From Ascaris suum (lineage: Eukaryota; Nematoda; Chromadorea; Rhabditida; Ascarididae), in the NCBI GenBank assembly GCA_013433145.1, contig CM024188.1:3815001-3879000 (forward strand): 64,000 nucleotides of DNA, read 5' to 3'. The position numbers and the translations under genes were made by a program. Under the pieces are notes generated by a model. That model saw only the letters and a list, made by a program, of their open reading frames with translations. It searched no databases and was not told the DNA's origin. Positions within the stretch are counted from its first letter, which is position 1. Each line of letters begins with the position of its first letter. This document shows, piece after piece, positions 39,342 to 51,012 of the stretch.

Positions 39342-41039
39342 ATAAAATATAAATATAAATATAAATATAAATATAAATATAAATATAAATATAAATATAA
39401 ATATATAAATATAAAATATAAATATATAAAATATATATAAATATAAATATAAATATAAATATATAAATATAAATATAAATATAAATATAAAATATAAATA
39501 TAAAATATAAATATAAATATAAATATAAATATAAATATAAATATAAATATAAATATAAATATAAATATAAATATAAATATAAATATAAAATATATAAATA
39601 TAAATATAAATATAAAATATAAATATAAATATAAATATAAATATAAAATATAAATATAAATATAAATATAAATATAAATATAAATATAAATATAAATATA
39701 AAATATAAATAAAAATATATAAATATAAATATAAATATAAATATAAATATAAATATAAATATAAAATATAAATATAAATATATAAATATAAATATAAATA
39801 TAAATATAAATATAAAATATAAAATATAAATATAAATATAAATATAAATATAAAATATATAAATATAAATATAAATATAAATATAAATATATAAAATAAA
39901 TATAAATATAAATATAAATATAAATATAAATATAAATATAAATATAAATATAAATATAAATATAAATATAAATATAAATATAAATATAAATATAAATATA
40001 AATATAAATATAAATATAAATATAAATATAAATATAAATATAAATATAAATATAAAATATAAATATAAATATAAATATATAAATATAATATAAATATAAA
40101 TATAAATATATAAATATAAATATAAATATAAATATAAATATAAATATAAAATATAAATATAAATATAAATATAAATATAAATATAAATATAAATATAAAT
40201 AAATATATAATAAATATAAATATAAATATAAATATAAATATAAATATAAATATAAATATAAATATAAATATAAATATAAATATAAATATAAATATAAATA
40301 TAAATATAAATATAAATATATAAATATAAATATATATAAATATAAATATAAATATAAATATAAATATAAATATAAATATAAATATAAATATAATATAAAT
40401 ATAAATATAAATATAAATATAAATATAAATATAAATATAAATATAAATATAATATAAATATAATATAAATATAAATATAAATATAAATATAAATAAAATA
40501 TATAAAATATAAATATAAATATAAATATAAATATAAATATAAATATAAATATAAATATAAATATAAATATAAATATAAATATAAATATAAATATAAATAA
40601 AAATATAAATATAAATATAAATATAAATATAAAATAAAATATAAATATAAATATAAATATAAATATAAATATAAATATAAATAATAAATATAAATATAAA
40701 TATAAATATAAATATAAATATAAATATAATATATAAATATAAATATAAATATAAATATAAATATAAATATAAATATAAATATAAATATAAATATAAATAT
40801 AAATATAATATATAAATATAAATATAAATATAAATATAAATATAAATATAAATATATATAAATATAAATATAAATATAAATATATATATAAATATAAATA
40901 TAAATATAAAATATAAAATATAAATATAAATATAAATATATAAATATATAAATATAAATATATAAATATAAATATAAATATAAATATAAATATAAATATA
41001 AATATAAATATAAATATAAATATAAACATAAATATAAAT
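39342..41039. repeat. (TATAAA)n hexanucleotide satellite, about 1.7 kb
   Basis: The unit TATAAA repeats for about 1.7 kb. It is interrupted by 7-mers (TATAAAA), 8-mers (TATATAAA) and 5-mers (TATAA) that shift the phase. The plus strand is almost free of G and C, with a strong A-over-T bias. The minus unit TTTATA has no stop codon in any frame, so the array is open on that strand across every indel. The 591-codon Phe/Ile/Leu/Tyr frame at 39299-41074 is therefore an artefact. Degenerate borders run to about 39299 on the left and about 41141 on the right, where GTAAGTATG and CACAGATAT words appear. The right half has more 5-mer variants than the left. Confidence 0.97.
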
Positions 41040-41141
41040 GTAACTATGTTATAATTATAAATATATAAATGCAAATATAAATGTAAGTATGAATATAAGC
41101 ACAGATATAAATATATACATTTATTTGTTTATATGTATATA

Positions 41142-43682
41142 TTTACGTAGTAACGTTGCTACTGAAACGCTCATACACCGCTCGCTCGTACACTCACTTA
41201 TTTTTGTTCTGGGATTTAATTTTCTGCAGTGATTTGAGTCGCCCTAGACATGGATGACGAGTTTACTATTATACTCAGTACACATTTTGCACTGAATGTT
41301 GTTGCTGAGTTCAATCCATGTTAGCATGTGCGTGTAAACATTGAATGCGTTTATTTATTAACGTACACCCAAAGCGGGCTCTTAATTTGTGATCGACGGC
41401 TCTCATTTCAACAGGTAAATAAATCATCTGCGCACATATTTCATTCGCGATTGATAACGCTCTATGTTGGAGGTGTATAGCTTCAATAAATTCATCGCCC
41501 ATTTCAAATATTCACAAGTGCGGTGCAATATCGTACTGAGCTCGAAGACTGCCAAGGATGAATTTATATGTCAGTTATATGTTCGTTCCAGTGAATTATT
41601 TTGAAGCTTTCCTGGCAATAATAACGTACGATTATGGCGGTTTTCACGAACCCATTTTTTGCATTGCTTGCATTGGATTTCTTCTCAGGCGCAGAAGGAC
41701 AAAATAGTTTTTTTTTTCGTAAAATTGAAGTATAAAGATTTGCTCGACAAGTATGTCATCGAAGTGTTCCTTTTTGTTCATAGTGTTTTGCATAATGCTC
41801 ACTCACTTGTTATGAATTTATAGTCCACCGCTTTGTCACTTCACCAAAAATACGAATGCGAAGCGGCAACCTTGTTATGCACATAATTCATGAGATGTTG
41901 CTGAAAATCTGAAGACATACAAAAAGAGAGAGGTGCACAGTGAAAAAATGCCCTATCAAAGTAGGAGAAAATAGGCCACAAAATAAAATAAAAAAGAAAA
42001 GAAGAATCTCACGCCGATATGAGCTGAACACACTTTGGAAGATGAAAAGAAAAATTGAAGAAGCTAATGACAAGGAATCACGACAGTCAGGAGGTCAAAA
42101 TTTTATGTAAAGTAAAAAAAAGACACTCCTCATACATGCATTGGTCACCATTTCAGGCTTAGTGATAGCTGTGATAGTTTTCAGAGATTCTTTTCTCCAA
42201 ATTCCATTAAGCGAGTTTGCATTTTGCAGTGGATACACAAGTAATGTGGACTGCTAAGTTTCAAGAATCTGTTTTTCTGCTCTACCTATATTTTCCTGCA
42301 AAAATTTTTTTAATTTTGGGAAATTAATATCAAGAAGCAGCAGTTATGAGCTTGCATCAATAATTTCATATCTTTTCGTTCTTTTCCAACACTCAGCAGA
42401 GGGTACAATAATTCGCCGATTAGTTGCTTCTCATTTGAAACTTTCTATGCACTGGCTCATTTTTTTTTTCTAGAGCAGGCTGATCTTAAGAAACGCGAGG
42501 GATGATTTGTTACTGTAGGTGCGATGAACTGAACGTCCACTGCTATACGGTTGAGTTGCAATTTTTGTTCAGTAATTATTAATAGAGAAGGGTTTTTTCC
42601 TTGTCTTTCTCAATTCTCTATCAACTTTTTTCCCTGGAGCGACTTAAGGAAAAATTTCGTGATTTGCAAATGCTGACAACAAGAAGTAATCGGATTCTCA
42701 ATAATAATGATTCAATAACTGCAGTCACTAAGATTGAGCGCGAAATTTGCGATTGCTTCGAAATGGAACAATTTTCATCATGTACAAGAGGATAAGAATT
42801 GTGCGAGTTGGTCGTAATAGAGTTCGGAAATCAGCTTCAAGAAGTCCAGGTTCAGGTGCAGAACGAGTTTTTAGGCTTTCGATAGTCAATTATTGAGTCC
42901 ATCTCAAATTCGGTTCCCTCTTACAAAATTTCACCCTCCTCCTTCGCTAAGGCCGGCGTTATTTGAAGCTAAATTCCTTTTCGGGAGTTAGTGGCACAAT
43001 TTTACTGCATTCTGACCCCTTGACTTGTTTTTCGACGCATCAAAAGCAAAAGCGCCATTTAGTGAAAGAGCTTCTCCGATAACGCTTAAGGCCCCGGTTG
43101 GGTTCCTAGTCTAGTTTCGTAGTCCAAGACCCTCGAGCACTTAAGAAAATAGCCCAAAGTAGTGTTACTCATAACAAGAACGCCAGATGATGCTAATGAT
43201 CACTGCAACTAATGGTGGCACCCGCTGTTGGCTGAGGTGATACCGCAAATGGGTGGTAACGCAACTGTTTTGGAAACTCATTTCGACGATAGTGGTGAGC
43301 CATAACACTGCCAACAATACAAAGTATTTTAACGATTACGTCACCATCATTGATGATTTATGGTAGGCGTTCTCCGTACTGCATTATTAATGGACACATT
43401 TATTAGTCACTTCACGCTGTTGTTAATAACAACTGTAGCAGTGCAACAGTGCACAATAATATTGTTAGCAGTAGCTACTTGTAAAGAGTGCTTGTACTTC
43501 CAGTAATAAATTCCATGTCCGTCACTTTTGGTAGTCGGAAAATCATACCAGATCATTTCCCGCTTGTAAAACTTTCCCAGTTGTTCAACTCATAATCACC
43601 CGGAGAATTCTAGGAAAACTCTCGGCAAGAGAAAATGTGGAAGAAAAGTCCCCATTATCCCTCTATCCCTGATTTTCTGCAG
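41142..43682. other. Stretch without a supported gene
   Basis: Short frames (41311-41502 minus, 42601-42795 plus) are unrecognised. About 43190-43510 is again cryptically simple, with words like AATAATATTGTTAGCAGTAG and TTGTTAATAACAAC, resembling the 38.9-39.1 kb region. The end of the stretch (43650-43682) is a good pyrimidine-rich splice acceptor. Confidence 0.4.
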
Positions 43683-43978
43683 TAGGAGTGGGTTGATCGC
43701 ATCCTTTTCGTCAACATTTGTTCATTTACGCTCTCAGTCCTATATTCAAAAATTCCTCCCTATGCAGGCCTACTCGGCATTGCTTTACATTAATCGGGTC
43801 AACAGCCATGATGCCAAGGATCGGGTAAAAGAGCGCCTTATACATCTGCAAAACAGTTCATACTATATATGGATTTCTGGAACTCTTCGGAACTCGAAGC
43901 GTTTACACTCTTTACGTCGAAACTTTGAGCGTTTGCTCATCAGACACCTATCAGTGATACCTATTAATGCTAGCAAAG
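43683..43978 (+). CDS. Candidate internal exon, unrecognised product
   Basis: A pyrimidine-rich tract ends in TTTTCTGCAG at 43682. An open frame of 296 bases follows and ends in AAAG, directly followed by the consensus donor GTAAGT (43979-43984). The exon would enter in phase 2 and leave in phase 1. Its roughly 98 residues are soluble and basic, with two helix-like parts (HDAKDRVKERLIHLQ, then LHSLRRNFERLLIRHL). No family was recognised, and no partner exon with matching phase could be identified nearby. Among the candidate exons this one has the best pair of splice signals. Confidence 0.3.
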
Positions 43979-45276
43979 GTAAGTACATATTAATCTCATC
44001 TATTTGGAGCCATTGATTGCCTATGCAATCTTCAAGTACGACTCCTCTGTTGCTGCTTTTGATAAGTTCTTCGCCAGGCATCCGAATGCCAGGCTTGGAT
44101 GGTTTAATGGTTAACATGGAAATCGTCTATCTCCATTGCTGTCGGCGCCAGCGCTAATATGGCCGATAGGAATGATAGCGACTCAATTGTTGCTAACGTC
44201 GGAGTGCGCCATAAGTGCGTCCCTCGTCAGTAATGATCATCGCTTGCCCGTTTCTATGCTTTTGCCGACCGCATAACATCCAACTATCACCATAGCGGAA
44301 AATTCAGCCTACTGGGAATGTGGCTATTCTGGCAAACCGCCTATTTAAATGTGTTTATGCTTTGATGGTGTTAATGAACGCTTCACTTCTCGCTACCTAG
44401 CTCTTAGTTGCAATTCATAAGTCTCGCATTCCGACTCCCACCACCATTCGGCATCTATGATAACTTTCCCAGTATGAGCATCAAATTACTTTGTTGATAG
44501 GACGAAATTTGGTTCCACATTGCTAAACGTTCTGTGAATTCAGTATGTTAAAATCTCACTGTTCTTGCTTCCAAAAACTAATAGAAGTTTACTTCAGCTT
44601 CACGTAGTCAAATTTCTCGGCCTTTATATTGCTATCGAAAACGAAAGAATGTGCATGAGCGTGTTAGTGGCCCTCTACTTTACAGGGCTGTCCATATTAC
44701 ATCATGGATTTCGGCGAAACCTTCATTTTATCAAAAATGGTGCCTGCAGGCAATAACTAGCTACTAATACCGGGCTGACTGTAAATTAGTTGAAGACAAG
44801 TCGCTAGAAAGCAACTGCTTTCTTCAATCTCAGTGATGTCTCAGCTGACTTTGATGATTCCTAAATTTAATGTATTGTTTTATGGTAAATATATTCATCA
44901 CCATGCTGATATGAACTGCATTATAAGTTACCGATGCAATAAATAATTCCATGATTTTGAGTCATCTTCCTAGGTCTCGGTTTTGAGATTGCCTATCTGC
45001 AGCACTTTGCTCTTCGATTCTCGCTCCTCTTTTCCTTTAGCTCAGAAAGAAATTTTAAAGCCATAAAAGGAAATTAAACAGCTTTTGTCGTAGTAAATGC
45101 ATAGAATGACTTTACATTTCTTCCGTGCAAAAGAAATCACATAGCGTTTTTCGCCGAGCGTAGAGGGCCATGAGCGAAACTTTGTTCTAATGAAGGCGGT
45201 TTGTGTTCGGTTTTTGCCGATTACCTAATTTGCATGTGCATAGGTAACATGTGTCAAGAGTATCCTATAACACTTT

Positions 45277-45294
45277 CTGTGATGTCCATCACAG
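45277..45294. repeat. Near-perfect 18-bp palindrome
   Basis: CTGTGATG and CATCACAG are exact reverse complements separated by two bases. TATCC at 45261-45265 and GGATA at 45294-45298 give an outer inverted pair. It is a possible protein-binding palindrome or cruciform, with no assigned function. Confidence 0.75.
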
Positions 45295-45862
45295 GATAAC
45301 ATCCATAGGTATAGCTGCGGTGAAACGCTCAAGGCAAATTCAATAAAAAATTGCCCCTAATCAGCCCGGTTGTTGGCCACAGAACCTACTTCGGAGATCG
45401 GCTTTTTGCTTTAGTGAGGAGTTGGTGTCAGAGAGTTGCCTGAGGGATGTCTATTCTTTTTAACAGTTGAAGTGCGCAGGTTGTTTTTTTCTTGTTTTGC
45501 AAATCCACAGCTGGAGCTTCGGGCTTCACCTCTGAGCTCCCGCAATCAGAGAGGAAGCCAGCTTACTTTATTTTATCCAACAATTACTGATGCGGATTCT
45601 AAATGGTTTCATAGAAACGATAGGAGGGAAACGAATGCGTTTGGCACAATAAGTACGGATTCGAAAACATTTTGCGGAGGTAATCCATTCACCGCTTTCG
45701 GCGGGTTGCTTTCAATTTGTTTTCTAATAATCACTTCAACTCAGGACAATATTATTATTCCGTCATAACTTGGGACTGAGTCATTGAGACTGATATGAGA
45801 TTGCAACTTTACCTTTGTGGGAAGCTATCCCGATCGGAATGAGAGGTAGCGTGAAAATCGCT

Positions 45863-45881
45863 GGGGGGGGGGGGGGGGGGG
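45863..45881. repeat. Poly-G tract (G19)
   Basis: The longest G run in the window: 19 uninterrupted G on the plus strand in AT-rich surroundings. It is quadruplex-prone and likely unstable in length. Confidence 0.97.
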
Positions 45882-46743
45882 AACACTTTGTATCCATCCT
45901 CTTACGCACCTCTCACTTATCATAACCAGCCATAATATTGATCGGTGATTGCCGTCACGGAGCTTATTTATCAACTTTCTTTCGCAGTGTGGAAAATTTT
46001 TTATTTTATTTCTGCGAGTACTTGCTTCACTCTGCAAGAACATCGATTTGCGCTTGTTGCAAGTCAGGTTCACCAATGACAAAAATTATGAGACGTTTCT
46101 TCCTTTGCTTTTCTAACAGGGATACTTGATAGCAGAAATTCGACAGGAAATATTTTTTCAAACATTATAGCTGAACGCTTGGATGTGATTTTTTCTTTGT
46201 TTCTCATGCTTCTCATTCTAAACGACTGCATGATCGCATCATACTTCAAAAGAAGTATCGAAAATTACGCGTCTTAGAACTCCAAGCGCTCCAATACGAG
46301 ACTAAAATTAAAGGCTTGGGAAAAACATTGATTCTTCTATCAGTGGCTAACTTAGTGGAACCTCTATTTTTAATGTTTTGTTCCATTTCCTGTCACGTAG
46401 ATTTAAATTCAACTTCAATGCATATTCAACTCTTTAAAGTACGCTAGCTTATCCTTTTGCAAATCCAGTTAGGAGAATCGTGCATGAGCGGAGCACCTAG
46501 TGCATGATATCGGTTAGTCCAAAGAATGCACAAATTATAATGATAAGAAGAGGAAGTTCATTTGGTTAGTGTTCCATTTATGCGTACTTTATCACAGCGC
46601 AATATCAGTTTACCACAGCGGAGACAATTTTTTCGTTGATCAAATTTACTTTTGCTTTCCAAAAGGTTCTATGTTGTATTTGCCACTGTTGAAAAGGTTC
46701 ATAAATATATGCAATGCCTGGATTATGCAACGCTCATCGATAA

Positions 46744-47001
46744 GGGCGGAAATGGAGTGTCAATATTTCGACAGCTGCTGCACTTATGTGGATTGCCTCG
46801 GTAATAATCGTGACACTTGCCTGTTTTAACTTGAGCACTGAGGCATTCGAAGCCTACAATGAATCCTCGATGATATTCTTCAAAACTCTTTCTGAAGTAA
46901 TATATAAATCGTTCGCGAGTTACCGTTTGTGTTTGCACTTGAAGTGCGCTAACCGAAAGAGAGCATCACGTACGTCATTTAGCCCATTTATTTGGAGATG
47001 A
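46744..47001 (+). CDS. Weak candidate membrane-protein fragment
   Basis: The frame is open for 85 codons after an in-frame stop at 46741. It has one clear hydrophobic segment (ALMWIASVIIVTLACF), then a polar helix-like part with EAFEAYNES, and a basic segment (LHLKCANRKRASRTSF) before the stop. The order of a hydrophobic helix, an Asn/Ser-rich loop and a basic cytoplasmic stretch could be the sixth helix and third loop of a chemoreceptor. There is no diagnostic motif and no donor at the end. Chance is at least as likely. Confidence 0.15.
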   Translation, partial: GRKWSVNISTAAALMWIASVIIVTLACFNLSTEAFEAYNESSMIFFKTLSEVIYKSFASYRLCLHLKCANRKRASRTSFSPFIWR

Positions 47002-50000
47002 TGGAGCTTTCTAATGCGAGATGTTTTTCTTATTTTATTTATCGAAACAGCGCAAGTTGACGTTGCGAACGCAATAGAACATCACCGCACACATAACTAT
47101 AGCGATCGACGAGACCTTTCTTTTACTTGTTTTTCCATTCTTCATATTTCATCGTTTTTTTTTTCAAATTAGTATATTTATACTAATAAGCGTTAAATGG
47201 CAAAAATTCCCCCGTCACATTCGTTGCAATAGGCAAACTGGGAAGGCCGCTTTAGGTCAGCTCGAGTTTTGCGTTGCACTACCAAAAAGTTCAGCGTAAT
47301 TACAGCAGCAGTTCTCCGCATCCTGCAAAGGAACGTGAATATTTTGCTGTTGCCACTACCAGCGACATTTCATTCAGCCTATATTTGCTGCTTTCTTATC
47401 CGCGAACAACTTGACGACTCTAGTGAGCGCTTCGATCATTGCGAAATTGATTAATGGAAACGCCTTCTCCCATAAAATTTAGCAGGCGATATCGAGGTTT
47501 TTATTCTTGACTGAAACGCCTCATAGCACCTGCAGTTTCCCTCTGTTAAAAGAAGCCGTTGTACGTACTGTTCAGTTTATGGACGCGACCAGGCCATCAC
47601 CTTTTCACGACTAGTGAATTAGACGTGAGTGATGCTATGAGGAAAGGAATCAGCGCTGTTTCTATTCTCATTCAATTCAATTGCAAGTATTGATTTTTGC
47701 GTTCGCTGTTATGAATGTGTGACTCGAATTTGAGCAGCGGCTTCTTCCAAAAAGTTCCACTCTGCTTCCAGAAATTGTGAATGCAAACACTCCTCAATGG
47801 TGCATTCAGAAGGCCTTTGCGTCCTTCGCAAAAGAATTAATCCGCTGTGCGAAGTTTTCAAATGTTCTTTGAGGCATTTTTCTTAACACCTTCAATGTTT
47901 GTTATATGAATAAATAAATGCAGTGAACTCATACGCTGTCATCTTCTGTGTCGCGCTTTGCTTCGTTTTTCATTGTTTAAAAAAAACATCCGAATCGTTT
48001 TCAATAACTTGCTATAGCCCCAAGTGGCGTTTACAAAGAGGATTTCGTCAACAATTAAATGTGGAGTAGAATTTCGATTTGCCGCTTATTCAATTTTACC
48101 ACTTTCGTCAAACGTGTCTTCTAGGCCAACTTTGCAGGATGTTCTCAACAGAGCATCTGCAAATATTAACTCGTCTTAAGTGCATAATTAGGCTGAGAAT
48201 TTTCTGCCCGTTGGGATGCATTTAGTTCTAAAACTACCGATTGTCAAGGGAAGAGGAAATTGCAGTAAAGTGCATATGCATGTTTGAGGTATAGCCTTTT
48301 TGCTTTCTCGGAATCGCCTGCGAAGCATGTCACCGAAATGGTAATCGAAAATGATGTAATAGGCCGGATGATCGACTGTTCCTTTGGGAGAGTAAAATCA
48401 CTCCACAGTGTGCAAAATTGATGACACCATTGAAATTGCTCATATATGGTGATTACCGATCATTCTATTCTACTTGATTCATTCAAAATTTGTCGTATTT
48501 GCGCTCAAATATTTTGCCATAAAGTTTTCGGTCACTTTTTCATGACTGTTTCAGTCTAATGTGCGCCTTGCTTTGCTTCAGTCTAAGTATGCCTTCAGTA
48601 AAGACTTACCTTTGCTTCCGCTTCAAGAACGACAAGGCTTTCTCATCTCCTTCATTTCAAAATGAATTCCAAATAATTAAATGCCACTGAATTCTTTCCA
48701 TGATGCAAATTCTTCTCCAGTACAGCAAGTATATATAGTTAGGGTGATCAATTTGCACAACTAATGAGGTGTCTACTTCATTTACCTGATGCTGCAGCAA
48801 GGGAGAAGTCATTTGACTGAATACTCGTAATCGCATCTTCATGCATATGCCACCCAAAAGTCATTTCAAGCAAGCTTTAATGCCACAACTTCATGAAATT
48901 ACTTATGTATCTTCATTAATAAAGAAGTCGTACTTCTCTACCAAATTTGACAACGGAATTCTTGTGGCTCATTGCAACATCTGATCTTTGGAGCCAACTC
49001 CAAAAGGATACAATATGCCATAAAACGAGGCATTATTTAATGTTGTCTTAGCTAGCAGATGCTTACGGTGGGCGGTCATCCATTGCGCGATTGTGCATCC
49101 TGTGACACAGTTTAAGCCCTTGAATAATTGTTTCCCATCAGTTGGATTTTTTCTGAAGTTGCCGCTGTGGCCTTTCTTTTCATTCTAGTTCATTCACCTC
49201 TCGAAATGATATCACAATGGGCCAGAAATATGCACATAGCCACTGGAATACTATCAAATGATTAAGACTGATGGATTCGGTTTGCGGCATAAATTGTTCA
49301 GTGCAAACATGAAAATATTTAAAGCCTCCTTAATGAGACGTTTTTAACCTCTCAGTTAAATTTGATGCATCGAAAAACGCCTTCTAAATTTCGTGTTGCC
49401 TACACTATCACGTTTAAAGCTAGAACGCCTCCATCAAATTTCATAGGATTAGCTATAAAATTAAAAAAAAACCAACGTCGCTTCTTTGAGCGATTCAAAT
49501 TTAACTGCGAAGGTCGAGCGTTTTGCATTGTATTGAAATTTGATCCATTTTTTTTTCAGATGCAATCTCCGCTTGTTCTTTGTAAATGTTTCAGTTGGAG
49601 AAAACAATGCTCCTTCATTTGCTGATCATTAGCGATGAACGCAACAAATGTTACAATATTTGGAGAATCTAACGCACAATAGCGATAGGCAGTTTATCGT
49701 GCTTATTGGGAATCAAACGAACGAGTTTATTGAAAACGACAAAAAATGATCTCTTCAAAGCTACCGTCTAACTAAGCAGAGTTGGTTAGCTCTGAGGATT
49801 GCGTATTTAACATAATCACAAGGGCTTTGACGATGAGCAACCACGTGGAAATTGCACAAAGAGCTGGGGGCAGTCGGCTTCACTCGCTTCAAAGCCTTCA
49901 CCGGCAACTAGTCAACTTATTTCGTTTCTGCGTTTTCATTGCATACAATATGCCATTCTAACCCATTAAGCATAACGCTGTTGCAACTCATCCAAAACTC

Positions 50001-50833
50001 ATAATAACCACGTTTGTAACGCTTCATATTCATTTCGCCATGTTTCTTTACGTTTCGAATTTATTTTCTGCAACCGTATCAATGCATAAAACACAGTAAA
50101 ATGCACTCTTAGAATATTTTACCACACGTACTGCTTTTTATACTCATACACAACCTGTGGTGAAAAGCAAGAGGAGAAGGTGGCTAGAGTTTCTCTTGCG
50201 AGAAAAAAAGTGGGACCCATATGACCTTAAAATGTATCGATATTTGCTGCGGTACAAACAGTTAATTACGCACCATGTTCCACTCCGAAACGTTATTCCA
50301 GCCGAATTAATTGTGTTTTTGTATCCAAAAGTTAATTTGCGATTGTTTGTTTTCCTTTAGAATGCTGCTTGAAATTCAGGTTTTCCTTGAAGTTTACGCA
50401 GTGAAAACTTATTTATAGTGAGAGCAGAGCCTGACTTATTTGTTTATGAGAAATAATTCGGAAAAAAAGTTTAAAACTTAACACAGGAGGCCGACAAGTT
50501 TTTGCAACTCTCACTTCAGTGGTGATGCCACTTGGGCTGAAAACTAAAAGGATCGTTGAGAAGTAGTTCGCTGCTGCTTGGACTACTCATGTCCACAGAA
50601 AAAATCATAGCCATAAGAAATTCCTTTGTTCGCATTTCATAACGTCCGTTTCTCATGAATCAGGTACAGTTTAGATTGTACTATAAACTGCAGATTCCAA
50701 CAAGACTGAACTTCCCAATGGATGCTGCTAGGCACGATAGCTCGGAATGAGATTGAAAATTCAGTGCTGCCGAAAATTCCTATTTCGTACCAAAATATAC
50801 ATGCCTGAGTTGGGGATATTAGTTGCAGACCTC
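47002..50833. other. Stretch without a supported gene
   Basis: Short frames at 47269-47454, 49362-49625 and 50157-50360 (plus) are unrecognised. The last is basic and rich in Arg, Lys, Leu and Tyr. TTTTTTTTCAG at 49550-49560 is a good acceptor-like string, but the frame after it (to 49625) is short and unidentified. Confidence 0.4.
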
Positions 50834-51001
50834 TATTACGTCTGGCACTCCGTACCTGAGAAACATTGTTTTGCTACTAGCCTTGTAGGTTTGATTCCCA
50901 CCGCAGTAGGTACGAATAAAAGATATGAAGGAGGAATAATTACACTTTGAACAGCTGATGGCATTTAGGCTAACCGTCCTCCCACGAGGAGGGTTGTGTA
51001 C
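50834..51001 (+). repeat. tRNA-like promoter remnant with downstream hairpin (SINE candidate)
   Basis: GTAGGTTTGATTCCCAC (50885-50901) folds as a T-arm with four of five stem pairs and contains a near-consensus B box (GGTTTGATTCC, 50888-50898). TGGCACTCCGT, about 45 bases upstream (start 50843), could be a degenerate A box, so the spacing is that of a tRNA. The acceptor ends do not pair, so it is not a working tRNA. About 75 bases downstream CCTCC-CACGA-GGAGG (50978-50992) forms a hairpin, followed by a T9 run (51004-51012) that could stop RNA polymerase III. A tRNA-derived SINE is the favoured reading. Confidence 0.33.
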
Positions 51002-51012
51002 TCTTTTTTTTT

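Larger units (their letters stand above)
43979..46743. other. Stretch without a supported gene
   Basis: The window holds a G19 tract (45863-45881) and a near-perfect palindrome (45277-45294). A fragment at about 44096-44116 (ATGGTTTAATGGTTAACAT) resembles the A box of a glutamine-type tRNA but lacks a B box. A plus frame at 45436-45768 (110 codons) is unrecognised. Confidence 0.4.

Noticed and set aside
39299..41074. 591-codon open frame on the minus strand
   Set aside because: It consists almost wholly of Phe/Ile and Leu/Tyr from (TTTATA)n. The unit has no stop in any minus-strand frame, so the frame is an inevitable artefact.
45436..45768. 110-codon plus frame
   Set aside because: Low-complexity composition without motif, unclear start and no splice partners; not enough to call a gene.
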